The position numbers were made by a program, and so were the translations under genes. Source: Formosa sediminum (lineage in GTDB: Bacteria; Bacteroidota; Bacteroidia; Flavobacteriales; Flavobacteriaceae). From it: DNA of 64,000 nucleotides. Below, one piece after another: positions 54,013 through 63,765 of the stretch. Within the stretch, counting starts at the first letter, position 1; every line of letters begins with the position of its first letter. The notes beneath the pieces are model-generated. The model was not told the origin of the DNA and searched no databases. It was given only the letters and a program-made list of their open reading frames with translations. Location: the NCBI RefSeq assembly GCF_007197735.1, contig NZ_CP041637.1, positions 1,612,001-1,676,000 of the forward strand, read 5' to 3'.

Positions 54013-55392
54013 TTAGTATCCGTCATTTTGTACCATATTTGCATTGGTGTCTATATCGTTTTGTGGAATTGGATATGCTAAACGATAATCCCCATAACTA
54101 ATTGTAGATGTAAAGTTTTGTTGTAAAGATGTTTTTTCGATGTCTTGACCTGTACGCATTAAATCGTCAAACCTAAAACCTTCAAACATTAATTCTTTAC
54201 GGCGTTCATCTAAAATAATATCTTTAGTGATAGTGCTTAAACTACCAAGACCTCTATTTGTTCTAATTGAGTTGATTTGTTCTAACCCACCTCCATTAGT
54301 TTCGTATAAGGCTTCAGCATAGTTTAAAATAATTTCTTCATAACGTACAAGAGGGATATTGTCTGAACCATTAATATCTGGATATTTGTATAAGTTACGA
54401 AGCATAATGCCTTCGTATCCTAGAATATCTGCTCTAACATCGCCTTCTTCAAATATCTCAATTACCTCGTCTAATACTTGTACATCACCATAACTACCGC
54501 TATCTCCAAGTCTGTAAATAAATCCTAAACTATTACTACCTAAGTTATCTGAACTTGTGTAAGCCAATTCGAAAATTGAATTAGATTGGCTACCGGCAGA
54601 CCATGAGCTAACATAATTGTCTGCACTAATTATACTATATAAACCTGAATTAATAACAGCTTCTGAGGCCGCAATAGCATCACTCCACATTTCAAAGTAA
54701 ATAGCCACTCTAGATTCTATTGCTTTAGCAGTATATTTAGACATCGTAATTTTAGAAGAGTCGTAGTAATTGTCGCTCATCATATCAAAAGCAGTTTGTA
54801 AGTCTGCCATTATAGAAGTTACATTAGACTCGTAGGTGTCTCTGCTTGGGTATAAATCGTCTCCTTTATATTCGGTTACATAAGGAATACCTAAAGTTCC
54901 CCCGGTATTCATTTGTCCGTATTGTTTTAGTAAATCAAAATGAACTAACGCTCTTAATGCATAAGCTTCTCCTTGTAAGTGGTATCCTTCTTCTAGTTCA
55001 CTATCGTCTGTTGCTAAAGCAGTGATATCTTGAGCAATTATTACGTTTGCAATAGAAATAGCTTCGTAAGCTTCGTCATAAAAGAATCCTGTATTTGCGT
55101 TATATGCAAAAGAAGCTTCAGTTGTAAAACGTCCAGAGTTACCGTTAGAAAAACAGTTGTCTGTTCTAACTTCGTTATTTATGATGTAATCTCTACCGTA
55201 ATAGCCGCTTTCTGTTAAGTATTCGTAAGCACCTAGCATTAATCCTGAAATATTATTTATAGAGTTAATACCATCTTCAACAGATTTATTTTGTTCTAAA
55301 GAAGGATCTAAGTCTTCTGTTGTACATGAACCTATAGTAAACATTAAGGTTACTATTGTCACTATTTTATATATGTATGTTATATTTCTCAT
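54013..55392 (-). CDS. SusD/RagB family outer-membrane lipoprotein
   Basis: 459 residues. Lipobox IGSC with C23 after the signal peptide and acidic residues right after it (TTEDLD), the usual mark for surface export of Bacteroidota lipoproteins. Helical TPR-like SusD fold: N-terminal domain (about 30-230), C-terminal RagB/SusD domain (about 260-459), with the family ends YEEIILNYAEALYETNGG, LDERRKELMFEGFRFDDLMR and YPIPQNDIDTN. It binds ligand on top of the TonB-dependent transporter encoded 7 bases upstream. No glycosidase or peptidase gene is adjacent, so the substrate class cannot be inferred. Confidence 0.95.
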   Translation of the reverse strand: MRNITYIYKIVTIVTLMFTIGSCTTEDLDPSLEQNKSVEDGINSINNISGLMLGAYEYLTESGYYGRDYIINNEVRTDNCFSNGNSGRFTTEASFAYNANTGFFYDEAYEAISIANVIIAQDITALATDDSELEEGYHLQGEAYALRALVHFDLLKQYGQMNTGGTLGIPYVTEYKGDDLYPSRDTYESNVTSIMADLQTAFDMMSDNYYDSSKITMSKYTAKAIESRVAIYFEMWSDAIAASEAVINSGLYSIISADNYVSSWSAGSQSNSIFELAYTSSDNLGSNSLGFIYRLGDSGSYGDVQVLDEVIEIFEEGDVRADILGYEGIMLRNLYKYPDINGSDNIPLVRYEEIILNYAEALYETNGGGLEQINSIRTNRGLGSLSTITKDIILDERRKELMFEGFRFDDLMRTGQDIEKTSLQQNFTSTISYGDYRLAYPIPQNDIDTNANMVQNDGY

Positions 55393-55398
55393 AGTTTA

Positions 55399-58300
55399 TT
55401 AAAAATTAATGTTTACACCAAAAATTAATGATTTGGTTGGAGGCGTTTCTAAACCAGTATATCCGTCTGCACTTATTTCAGGGTCATACTTTAAATAATC
55501 ACTCTTAACCCATGTGTACGGATTGGTAGCTCTAACAAAAACACGAGCAGATTGTAACCCTACAATAGAATTTACAGAGTCTGGCAGGTTGTAACCAAAC
55601 GTAATATCTTTAATTCTGAAATAGTCTCCATCATATAAGAATTTGCTGTTTTGTTGCCAAGGCGTGGTAGAGTAAGTCATTTTACCAAAACGTGTTTCGT
55701 CACCTGGTTGTTGCCATCTATCTAAAATAGCATCTACACCTTGGTAGTAAAGCGTTGTATATAGATCTGTACCATTAGTATATCTCGCCCAATCTTCGTA
55801 AACTTTGTGGCCTCCTGCATAATATGAAGATACGTTTAAGAAGAAATTGTAAGCTTCAATATTTAAATTAAAACCTGCTGTAAATGTAGGTAAAGCACTA
55901 CCGCCTTGCCAAACTTGATTTGCCTCTGTGTAAACAGTTGTAGTTTCGCTTCCTTTTCCGTCTATATAATATAATTCTTCACCTGTTTGAGTGTCTACAC
56001 CTGCAGAAGTTACCATGTACCATCCGTAAGCAGGATGTCCAGACTCGACTCTTTGTGTTGTACCACTTATAACAGTTTCTTCCCCAGAGTTGTCTTCGTA
56101 CATTTTAACAACCTTATTTTCGTTTGTAGCAAGGTTTCCTCCAATTGAAATAAATACATTTTCTGAACGTAATATTTCTGCATTAAATTCAAATTCAAAA
56201 CCTTTGTTTTCCATTTCTCCAACATTAGCAGTTTGTTCCTCGAACCCAGATGTAAAAGGTAAATCTACTTCTAGTAGCATGTCTTCTGTTCTTCTGTTAT
56301 AGTAAGCAATCGTAGTTGTAAATCTATTATTAAAAAATCCTAGATCTACACCAAAATCTACAGCTTTAGAAGTTTCCCATGATAAACCTTCCGCTCCGAA
56401 GGTCTCTAAGTAAATGGCAGAACTTCCATTATAATCACCATCATATCCAAGAAGTGATTGGTATTGGTTTATATCAATATCTGCATTTCCAGTTAAACCA
56501 TAAGACGCTCTAAGTTTTAATGTACTTAACCATGAAGAGTCTGCTAAGAATGCTTCTTTGTGAACGTTCCATGCAGCACCTACAGACCAAAAAGTTCCCC
56601 ATCTGTTATCTGAATCGAATCTTGAATTTCCTTCTCTACGAATTGTAGTATCAAACACATATTTTCCTTGATATCCACTGTAGTGCATTAAACCTGTATA
56701 AGACGCGATAGCCCAATCTGTAAAATAAGAATTTGCAGTTGTTGGTGTACCAGCAGAGTTTAAATTTGTTAAACCGTCGTCTGCGAAATTTTCAGCATCG
56801 GCTTCAAGATAGTTATATCTGTTTTTTTGATATTCTTGTAATACTTTAAAATCTAAACTATGATCATCATTAATATTCAATAAATAATCTAAATTATTTT
56901 GGAATACATAATTAGTTCTCGTACTATTTGCTTGCCATCCGTATCCATTTGTAGAAGCTCCATCACCATCAATTCTATTACGGTATCTTTTATAGCTGTA
57001 AAGTTGTAAATCTATAGCTACAGTAGTATTAAATGTTAAGTTAGGTATTGGTAATTCCCACTTAAGTGAGTTGTTAGAAGAAATTCTAGTGAATTTAGAA
57101 TCATCTATATCTTCCTGAGCAATTAAAAGTGGGTTTGGTAGCGATGTGTTTAAATTAATATTTCCTTCATCGTCATAAGGTTGATCTGTAGATGGCATAA
57201 AGAATTTTACAGCTCTTGGAGACGAAAAATAGGCGCTTGTTTCAAGTAAACCATCTTGGTATGAATAAGATCCAGAGTTTCTTGTTGAGAATGTAATCTT
57301 GTCTGAAAAATCTTTTGATAAGTTAACTTGTCCAGTAAACCTTTCAAAGTCAGAACCAATTACTGTTGCTTCTTGATCGTAATACCCAACAGAAGTAAAG
57401 AATGAATACGTTTCGTCACCTCCACTTGCAGATAAGTTATACTCCATTAAAGGGGCGTCTTTATTGGTAATAACATCTCCCCAATTTGCTTCTGGTCTGC
57501 CTGCTGCATTCCATGCAGTATAAACACCTCCGTCTAAATTGTTAGCTTCACTAAAAGCTTGGGCACCATCTAAGTCAAATCCATAAGTTTCTCCGTATGT
57601 ATTGAAAACACCTTCGTAAAATAATATTTCTCTTTCAGCCCCTGTAAGCACTTGTGGGCCATCTACAGCGTCGTTAGAAAAACCGTAAGAGGAATTAAAA
57701 TTGAATTGTGTTTTTCCGGATTTACCACTTTTAGTTGTGATAACAATTACACCATTAGCTCCTCTAGCTCCGTATGCGGCAGTTGCAGAAGCATCCTTTA
57801 GTACAGTAATACTTTCAACATTATTAGAGTTAATAGATGCTAAAGGAGAAAAAGAAGAACCTGAAGTCGTGCTATTTGCTGCCGTACTAGATACAGGAAC
57901 ACCGTCTATAACATATAAAGGTTCGTTACCTGCTGTTAATGAACTTCTACCTCGAATTCTAATATCTGTAGTGGATCCTGGAGTTCCAGAATTAACGTTA
58001 AAAGATAAACCTGCAACTTTTCCTTGAAGCACTTGATCTATAGTTGATACTGGAACTTGTTCAAAAACAGCATTATCTAACTGTACTGTAGAACCTGTAA
58101 GTTCTGTACGGCTGGTCTTGGTATAACCCATAAGTACAATTTCATCAAGAGCAGAAGCATCTTCTTCTAAAGTAACATTAATTATACTTGAAGTACCAAC
58201 TAATTTTTCTTGTTTTTTAAAGCCAACAAAACTAAATGTTATGATTTCTCCAGGAGATGCAGTAATAGAATACTTTCCATCGAAATCTGTTGATGTTCCA

Positions 58301-58449
58301 GACGTAGAACCTTTAACCATAATGGTTGTTCCTGGCAGCGGTAATTCATCTGATCCTGTTACAATACCTGTAATTGTTTTTTGTTGTGCATGGATTATTT
58401 GCGCAACAAGTAGAAAAAGTGTTAAAACACTGAGTAATTTTTTTTTCAT
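55399..58449 (-). CDS. SusC/RagA family TonB-linked outer membrane transporter
   Basis: 1016 residues. Signal peptide (about 1-21), carboxypeptidase-regulatory-like domain (about 24-105, GTIMVKGSTSGTSTDFDGKYSI), the DEIVLMGYT box, plug domain (about 115-235, IRGRSSLTAGNEPLYVIDGVP and AAYGARGANGVIVITTKSG) and a 22-strand barrel ending with the aromatic LIFGVNINF. Imports a large nutrient across the outer membrane with energy from TonB-ExbBD. First gene of a susCD pair, 6 bases from susD. No anti-sigma or hybrid regulator gene is adjacent, so its control is not evident. Confidence 0.97.
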   Translation of the reverse strand: MKKKLLSVLTLFLLVAQIIHAQQKTITGIVTGSDELPLPGTTIMVKGSTSGTSTDFDGKYSITASPGEIITFSFVGFKKQEKLVGTSSIINVTLEEDASALDEIVLMGYTKTSRTELTGSTVQLDNAVFEQVPVSTIDQVLQGKVAGLSFNVNSGTPGSTTDIRIRGRSSLTAGNEPLYVIDGVPVSSTAANSTTSGSSFSPLASINSNNVESITVLKDASATAAYGARGANGVIVITTKSGKSGKTQFNFNSSYGFSNDAVDGPQVLTGAEREILFYEGVFNTYGETYGFDLDGAQAFSEANNLDGGVYTAWNAAGRPEANWGDVITNKDAPLMEYNLSASGGDETYSFFTSVGYYDQEATVIGSDFERFTGQVNLSKDFSDKITFSTRNSGSYSYQDGLLETSAYFSSPRAVKFFMPSTDQPYDDEGNINLNTSLPNPLLIAQEDIDDSKFTRISSNNSLKWELPIPNLTFNTTVAIDLQLYSYKRYRNRIDGDGASTNGYGWQANSTRTNYVFQNNLDYLLNINDDHSLDFKVLQEYQKNRYNYLEADAENFADDGLTNLNSAGTPTTANSYFTDWAIASYTGLMHYSGYQGKYVFDTTIRREGNSRFDSDNRWGTFWSVGAAWNVHKEAFLADSSWLSTLKLRASYGLTGNADIDINQYQSLLGYDGDYNGSSAIYLETFGAEGLSWETSKAVDFGVDLGFFNNRFTTTIAYYNRRTEDMLLEVDLPFTSGFEEQTANVGEMENKGFEFEFNAEILRSENVFISIGGNLATNENKVVKMYEDNSGEETVISGTTQRVESGHPAYGWYMVTSAGVDTQTGEELYYIDGKGSETTTVYTEANQVWQGGSALPTFTAGFNLNIEAYNFFLNVSSYYAGGHKVYEDWARYTNGTDLYTTLYYQGVDAILDRWQQPGDETRFGKMTYSTTPWQQNSKFLYDGDYFRIKDITFGYNLPDSVNSIVGLQSARVFVRATNPYTWVKSDYLKYDPEISADGYTGLETPPTKSLIFGVNINF

Positions 58450-59032
58450 GTGGTTATTAATTAAATTAATTATTGCTAAAATCTTAATAATATATTAATA
58501 ATACAATATGTTTTTTGTAGATTTTAAGATGACGTTAAGTTTTTGTTAAAAAAGCAACTATATGTGTTTTTTTATACGAACTGTTAAAAAAAGAATTTAA
58601 AAATTTTAAATTTGATAATGTTTAAACACTTTATTTATTCGGGTTTAGTGGCTTTTTTGTGACTCTATTGTTGAAATTGACAGATTTGTCTCTTTTTTTT
58701 AGAGATGAACGTTAAAAAAGAGTTAACGGTTGTGTTTTTATGATTAGATTTTAATGAATTAGATTGTAAATTCATGTCTAATTGATCCTGTAGTTTACGG
58801 GAAAATAGTTGGTTTTGGTGTAGTTTTTTATTTTTATAATTAAAACAAAATTTAGAACTGAATATGGATGAAGCTGTAAATTTAAAAGCCATTAATGTAC
58901 AACATTAATGGCTTAAATTTATTTTTAATTATAAGGTTTGGTGAGCCAATTGGCTAAAAAATATGTTATGATTGGATTAATTAAATCTATACTTTTTGCG
59001 TATATAATTTTTAAACAGTAGGGAAGTCGTTA
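58450..59032. other. Non-coding gap upstream of the first susC
   Basis: 583 bases, AT-rich. It should hold the susC promoter (minus strand), but no exact TAnnTTTG box was found near the start codon. Inverted repeats seen: TCTCT/AGAGA (58689-58693, 58701-58705, T-rich loop), CGTTAA/TTAACG (58710-58715, 58723-58728) and the rlmB hairpin at 58886-58914. A 75-codon frame at 58665-58892 (minus) has low-complexity composition, no family resemblance and overlaps this hairpin, so it is not called. Confidence 0.4.
58886..58914 (-). terminator. Hairpin downstream of rlmB
   Basis: Perfect 12-bp stem AAGCCATTAATG (58886-58897) with CATTAATGGCTT (58903-58914), loop of 5, followed on the minus strand by TTTTAAATTT. 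About 120 bases beyond the rlmB stop. Confidence 0.6.
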
Positions 59033-59767
59033 CTAGCGGCGTTGTCTTAATGCTTCGTATAAAAATGCACCGCAAGCAACAGATACATTTAACGAACCAA
59101 TTTCTCCTAATAAAGGTAGTTTAGCTTTTTCATCTACTAACTTTAATACCGATGGATTAATTCCTTTTCCTTCAGATCCCATAATAATGGCACAAGATTC
59201 TTTAAAAGAAACATCGTACATCAAATTATCTGTTTTTTCTGTAGCAGCAATAACTTTTATTCCAGAGGCTTGCATATAAAACATAGCATCTTTAATGTGG
59301 TCTACCTTACAGATTGGCATTTTAAAGACAGCACCGGCACTAGTTTTAATAGTGTCTCCATTTACAGGAGCACCACCCTTTTTTTGAATGATAATTCCAT
59401 CTACACCTGTACATTCTGCTGTACGTATTATAGCTCCAAAATTTCTTACATCACTTAATTGATCTAAAAGTAGAAAGAGTGGAGTCTTTCCTGATTCTGT
59501 AACTTTTGTAACTAACTCTTCTATATCCCAAAACGTAATTGGAGCAATTTGTGCTACAACTCCTTGATGGTTTTTAGGTGATAATTTGTTTAGTTTTTCA
59601 ACAGGAACATAAGAGAAGTTTATGCGTTGTTTACGTAATACACTTTCTAGTTCATGAGATAATTCTCCTTTCAACCCTTTTTGCACAAATACTTTATCTA
59701 TATTTTCTCCAGATTGAATAGCTTCTATCACTGCACGAATACCAAAAATTTGAGTCTCTTTTTCCAT
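59033..59767 (-). CDS. rlmB: 23S rRNA (guanosine-2'-O-)-methyltransferase RlmB (SpoU family)
   Basis: 244 residues of the SPOUT superfamily: N-terminal substrate-binding domain (about 1-75, FGIRAVIEAIQSGENIDKVFVQKG) and the trefoil-knot methyltransferase domain with motif 1 LDQLSDVRNFGAIIRTAEC, motif 2 IIMGSEGKGINPSVL and motif 3 IGSLNVSVACGAFLYEALRQR. Methylates the ribose of G2251 (E. coli numbering) in the peptidyl-transferase P loop. A TACTTTTA box (59772-59779, one mismatch) ends 4 bases before the ATG. Single gene between two susCD loci. Confidence 0.94.
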   Translation of the reverse strand: MEKETQIFGIRAVIEAIQSGENIDKVFVQKGLKGELSHELESVLRKQRINFSYVPVEKLNKLSPKNHQGVVAQIAPITFWDIEELVTKVTESGKTPLFLLLDQLSDVRNFGAIIRTAECTGVDGIIIQKKGGAPVNGDTIKTSAGAVFKMPICKVDHIKDAMFYMQASGIKVIAATEKTDNLMYDVSFKESCAIIMGSEGKGINPSVLKLVDEKAKLPLLGEIGSLNVSVACGAFLYEALRQRR

Positions 59768-59822
59768 GCACTAAAAGTACAATAATTTATGAATTTCTTA
59801 TTGAAAATTTTTAGACATAAAA

Positions 59823-59858
59823 AAACAGTCAACTAATTAAAAAATTAATTGACTGTTT
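59823..59858 (-). terminator. Terminator behind the susD remnant
   Basis: AAACAGTCAA (59823-59832) pairs with TTGACTGTTT (59849-59858); read on the minus strand the stem is followed by a T run. It sits 36 bases past the stop codon of the susD remnant, where the terminator of a whole susCD operon would be expected. Confidence 0.7.
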
Positions 59859-59893
59859 AATATATTAAACTATAAAGAATGTTTTACTTGTTA

Positions 59894-59980
59894 TTAGTTA
59901 ACATCCCAGAATAATTTAGTGGTTTGAGAATCTCCGCCAATAGCAGTAGAATCTGCACTCCAGTTAGTTTCGTTTAAGTT
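59894..59980 (-). pseudogene. 3' remnant of a second susD gene (about 28 codons)
   Basis: On the minus strand, 59980-59894 encodes NLNETNWSADSTAIGGDSQ and then TTKLFWDVN before a stop. This aligns without gaps to the C-terminus of the SusD at 62303 (SLNNANYSAAADAIGGDTL then VTELWWQN): 13 of 27 positions are identical, including the AIGGD block and the terminal L-x-W pattern. A stop codon lies immediately upstream in frame and no start is available, so this is a truncated tail and not a gene. The terminator at 59823-59858 was probably its own. It marks deletion of an earlier susCD locus. Confidence 0.65.
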
Positions 59981-60467
59981 TTAATCAATTACTACACAAA
60001 TGTAATTTAATTTAATATTTGTTTCATATAAAATTTTGTGATTTTTGAAACACCTATAATAGAATTTGTTAGTGTTTATGGGGGATTTATTAATTATTAT
60101 TAGAATTTTAAGTGATTTTTTATAGTGTTAAAATAATCTTGTTTTTGATATTCAAAGTTATGTTTATGTGGAATCATTGTCTAATTTTTTTGTGTTGGCT
60201 TTTATAATCATATCTCAATTAGCATCAACTGAATTAAAATATCCATTTATCAATAGAGAAATATGTGTCATATCTAAAACCATTTTTTTTTGTATGTATA
60301 CATTAACTTCAGGTTTGTTTTATTTTACATGAGTTATAGAATTTAAAACTTTTTGTTTTAAGTTGTAGGTTATTAATTTATTTTTCTGTTATATGATTAC
60401 AATTATTTTGATTATTATTAGTAAAATGGTTTGTCAAGTTTTATGTCTTAATAATTTTTAAAATGTA

Positions 60468-60494
60468 AAAAGCCACCCTCTAGAGGTGGCTTTT
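60468..60494 (-). terminator. Terminator of the second susCD operon
   Basis: 10-bp stem AAAAGCCACC (60468-60477) with GGTGGCTTTT (60485-60494) and a T-rich tail on the minus strand, 26 bases past the stop at 60520. Confidence 0.8.
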
Positions 60495-60519
60495 AAAATG
60501 TTAAAATATCTGCTAAAAA

Positions 60520-61392
60520 TTAGTATGCTTCTACTGTGTATATGTAACCATCTTCAATAGTAATAGTCGCAATTACATAAGTACCAGATGTATAATCTGT
60601 GTTGAACTCATTCATGGTGATAGAACCAGCTACTGAATCAAAGTATTCTTGACTCCAAGAAAATGTAAGAGGTACTTCAGCTCCAACATTATATTCAGAT
60701 AAAGGGTTGTCGAATAAACTTATAATCACATAGTATAATCCATCAGGTAGACCAGATAACGTAGTTGATTCTGGACAAGATTCTGTTGCAGCACCATAGA
60801 AACCAGTATCTGTTAAGTTTTCGTCGTAAATATAAACATCAAAGTCTATTGCACAGAAATCTAAAGTTAAATCTGCACCTGTTCCACTAATCGTAAATGA
60901 TCCCTCCCAATTTAATTCAAAATTTAATTGATCGTTAATATAATCATCATCAATAGTTATATCAATAGTATAATCATTAATATTAAGATTAGCTCTAGAT
61001 TTTGCCGTTAACTCAATAGTCTCTGTTCCTTCTACATACGCATTGCTATAAATAGTTATGTAGCCAGTACCAGTAGTGTCTCCAGGACTTACAGTTATAG
61101 AAGTAGTTTCAAAATCATCACTATCTGCTTCACCACCAGTTTGTTCTAAGTCAATTATAGTAGTTACGGTTACAGGTTCGTTTAATGTGATATAATAAGG
61201 AATGGTGTAATCTCCAGATGTGTGAATATCAGATTCACTTACTGTGTAACTTTGAGACTCAGAAGTTACTGTAGCTCCTATTTTAGTGTATTCTATTATA
61301 GATTCGCCAGTATGGTCGTCACTGTCTTCACAAGACGTAAGAGCAATGCCACTTAAAGCAAATAAACAAAACGTTTTATATATATTTTTCAT
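60520..61392 (-). CDS. Surface lipoprotein with Calx-beta-like domain
   Basis: 290 residues. Lipobox LTSC (C21) followed by EDSDD, an acidic stretch that acts as a surface-export signal in Bacteroidota lipoproteins. Residues about 35-150 resemble a Calx-beta domain (YYITLNEPVTVTTIIDLEQT, FETTSITVSPGDTTGTGYITIYSNAYVEGTETIELTA, NLNINDYTIDITIDDDY); acidic DDD residues could bind calcium. The C-terminal half (about 155-290) is another beta domain with FDVYIYDENLTDTGFYGA. Last gene of the susCD operon, likely a substrate-binding partner at the cell surface, in the position that SusE/F-like proteins take. Ligand unknown. Confidence 0.8.
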   Translation of the reverse strand: MKNIYKTFCLFALSGIALTSCEDSDDHTGESIIEYTKIGATVTSESQSYTVSESDIHTSGDYTIPYYITLNEPVTVTTIIDLEQTGGEADSDDFETTSITVSPGDTTGTGYITIYSNAYVEGTETIELTAKSRANLNINDYTIDITIDDDYINDQLNFELNWEGSFTISGTGADLTLDFCAIDFDVYIYDENLTDTGFYGAATESCPESTTLSGLPDGLYYVIISLFDNPLSEYNVGAEVPLTFSWSQEYFDSVAGSITMNEFNTDYTSGTYVIATITIEDGYIYTVEAY

Positions 61393-61426
61393 AATATTTA
61401 AGTTAAATTTTTAATTCTGTTATGAA

Positions 61427-62296
61427 TTATTTTCTTACGTATTTAGACGTGTAAGTACCATTACCAAAAAATGCATCGGTATGTGTCATTTCAAGTATTC
61501 CTGCTTCTTGATCCCAAGTACCACCTGTAATACAGCCAATTCCATAGCCTCCACCTTCACAGTAATCTGGACCTCCAGCAGTAGCAGATGCATCTACAAC
61601 ACCTCCACAAGATACCGCAAAGCTACCGAAGTTTTGAATTGTTGTGTTTATAGTACAGAATTGTAATAATCCACCATCTGCTGTACTTGCATACCAAGTT
61701 CCGTCTGAGTTTTGACTGATTTCAACTTCAACTTCACTACTACATACAGAGTTTGTCATTACATAAGTACCAGTTAAATCGTAAGAACAGTTAATTGTTA
61801 ATTGGAAACGTCCCATACTAGTGTTGTAAGTATAGATAGAACCGTCTGTTTTAAGTACTTTAATGATAAAGTTAAAGTAATCACCAATTCTTAAGTCTGA
61901 TACAGATAAACCTAAGCCGTCTACGAACTCGTCTATAGTTGTGTATTCAATTGTAAAAGGTAAACTAGTAGAAGAGCCTATTAAAACTTCTTCTCCGCCG
62001 TTAAGAGATTTGTATGCTTGAATGCTTTCAATATCAAGCGCTGTGTCTCCGGATTGTTTAATTGTCGTTAACGTTAAATAGTTTTCAGAAAATTCTATAG
62101 ATGCATCTTCTAAATCTACTCCTGATTCAGGAGAACCTAAAAGTGCTCCTGAAGATTTTGAACTTACATTAACAAGTACTCCAGCTTCGCCTTCAAGTTC
62201 AACAATGGTTTCGGTATCAGTTTCTTGACACGCTGTAAAACTAAGTATACTTAGCATTACAAAACAGATATATAATATATTTTTCATTTGTTTCAT
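61427..62296 (-). CDS. Surface lipoprotein of the second susCD operon
   Basis: 289 residues. The start may be the ATG at 62296 or the one at 62287, both giving a signal peptide with lipobox FTAC (C23 from the first start) and QETDTE after it. No domain family is recognised. The first half (about 30-165) is beta-rich (DIESIQAYKSLNGGEEVLIG); the second (about 170-289) has a GTYVMTNSVCSSEVEVEISQ lipocalin-like beginning, several cysteines that could pair, and GxYTSKYVRK at the end. It sits 6 bases after susD and 34 bases before the Calx-beta lipoprotein, so it is most likely part of the same uptake complex. Confidence 0.75.
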   Translation of the reverse strand: MKQMKNILYICFVMLSILSFTACQETDTETIVELEGEAGVLVNVSSKSSGALLGSPESGVDLEDASIEFSENYLTLTTIKQSGDTALDIESIQAYKSLNGGEEVLIGSSTSLPFTIEYTTIDEFVDGLGLSVSDLRIGDYFNFIIKVLKTDGSIYTYNTSMGRFQLTINCSYDLTGTYVMTNSVCSSEVEVEISQNSDGTWYASTADGGLLQFCTINTTIQNFGSFAVSCGGVVDASATAGGPDYCEGGGYGIGCITGGTWDQEAGILEMTHTDAFFGNGTYTSKYVRK

Positions 62297-62302
62297 TTTA
62301 AA

Positions 62303-63751
62303 TTAATTTTGCCACCAAAGTTCAGTTACTAAAGTATCTCCTCCAATTGCGTCTGCTGCTGCAGAGTAGTTTGCGTTATTTAGAGATTGTTCTGCTCCTG
62401 GGTAGTTATAACGCGTAGGGATAGTTGGTTGTACGGCATCAATAGCTAAAGGTAATTCTGGATATCCCGTTCTTAAATACTCAGCCCAAGATTCGTTTCC
62501 TTGCATATATAAAGCAACCCATTCTTGCTCTGCAATTTGCTTTAAACCTGTAGCGCCACCGCTATAAAATAAAGATAAGTCTCCTGTAGAAACTCCGTTG
62601 TCTGCACAAGAAGCTGTAATACCTTCAGCGTAGTAAGTTGCAGCGTCTCCAGAAATAAATCCTTTTTCTGCAGCTTCAGCCATTAATAATTTAACTTGTG
62701 CATAACTCATAAAGTAAGCTGGTTGTGTAGCTTCTAGGTATTTTTCTCCAATTAAAGATACATTGTTAGAATCTCCATAAATAGTTTCTCCAACATTTGC
62801 AATACCAGCTGGTTTACCTACGTAACCATTTCCAGATCCATTTCCGCCAACTTCTTGTGCGTATACTGCTAGTCTAGGGTCGTTACTCGCTAGCATATAT
62901 TCTACTAAAGTTTCTCCTAAACACCACTCGTTAGTACGACCACCATCTACTAAACCTTCAAAATATGGGTTTGCATTTGGAGATGTTGATAAGAATGTCA
63001 TTGCAGCTTGATCTGAATTGCTGGTAAATAATAAACCAGAATCTACTAAACTTTGTAATTCTGAAGCTACATTAAACCCGCTAGCATCAGCAGATACACG
63101 CATTAAAACTCTAAACTTTAAAGAAGCAGCAAAACGTTTCCAAGACATGTAGTCTCCACCATAAAGTAAATCTTGTCCTGCATCAATAGTTCCTGTGCCA
63201 TCAATTAATGTCATTGCTTCATCAAGCATGTCTAAAATTCCTGCATAAACAACTTTACTGTCGTCGTAAACTGGAGTTGTATTACCTGTTGTAGATGCTT
63301 GAGTAGCTTCAGTAAACGGAACATCTCCAAAAGTATCTGTTAACAATTGAAATGCATAAGCTTTCATTACTAACGCTATACCTTGCATATCGTTATTTCC
63401 TTCTTCTTGAGCTAAATCATACATTAACGTCGCATTATTGATGTTAGAAACGTAGAATACATTCCAGAAATTTTCAATACTACCTTGGCGTGGTATGTAT
63501 AATTCACTATCGTTATATACTGGTTTTCCTAAATGTTGTACCCAACAAGATGCAGATTCTCCAGCTAAGAAATAATTTTGAACTTCATTAGCAGAAGATC
63601 TTAAGATACCTGCTAATAGTAAGGTGCTCGGTACGGTAGCGGGATCATTAGGGTTGGTATTGATCTCCTCAAAATTTGTGTCACAACTGGTATTCATTAC
63701 CAAAGTAGGTAACATCAATGCCAGTAAGAATATATATTTAAGTTTTTTCAT
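62303..63751 (-). CDS. SusD/RagB-like lipoprotein (SusD-like_2 type)
   Basis: 482 residues. Lipobox NTSC (C23) followed by DTNFEEINTNPNDP, a start typical of the SusD-like_2 (PF12771) branch, which differs from the classical SusD at 54013. Helical repeats then include WVQHLGKPVYNDSELYIPRQG, MKAYAFQLLTDTFGDVPFTEA, AASLKFRVLMRVS and the C-terminal EQEWVALYMQGNESWAEYLRTGYPEL. It pairs with the SusC gene whose end lies 14 bases upstream, and is followed by two lipoprotein genes. The closing AIGGDT segment is repeated in the remnant at 59894-59980. Confidence 0.94.
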   Translation of the reverse strand: MKKLKYIFLLALMLPTLVMNTSCDTNFEEINTNPNDPATVPSTLLLAGILRSSANEVQNYFLAGESASCWVQHLGKPVYNDSELYIPRQGSIENFWNVFYVSNINNATLMYDLAQEEGNNDMQGIALVMKAYAFQLLTDTFGDVPFTEATQASTTGNTTPVYDDSKVVYAGILDMLDEAMTLIDGTGTIDAGQDLLYGGDYMSWKRFAASLKFRVLMRVSADASGFNVASELQSLVDSGLLFTSNSDQAAMTFLSTSPNANPYFEGLVDGGRTNEWCLGETLVEYMLASNDPRLAVYAQEVGGNGSGNGYVGKPAGIANVGETIYGDSNNVSLIGEKYLEATQPAYFMSYAQVKLLMAEAAEKGFISGDAATYYAEGITASCADNGVSTGDLSLFYSGGATGLKQIAEQEWVALYMQGNESWAEYLRTGYPELPLAIDAVQPTIPTRYNYPGAEQSLNNANYSAAADAIGGDTLVTELWWQN

Positions 63752-63765
63752 TTTACTTTTAAGTT

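Larger units (their letters stand above)
59768..60519. other. Large intergenic region containing a gene remnant
   Basis: 752 bases between rlmB and the second susCD operon. It contains, in minus-strand order, the operon's hairpin terminator (60468-60494), about 480 bases of AT-rich sequence with nothing recognisable, a TACATTTG box (59997-60004), the susD 3' remnant (59894-59980) and a terminator (59823-59858). A whole gene in this place appears to have been lost. Confidence 0.55.

Noticed and set aside
58665-58892. 75-codon frame on the minus strand upstream of susC
   Set aside because: Low-complexity composition rich in S, K, N, F and Q, no family resemblance, overlaps the rlmB 3' hairpin and has no promoter; likely chance in AT-rich DNA.
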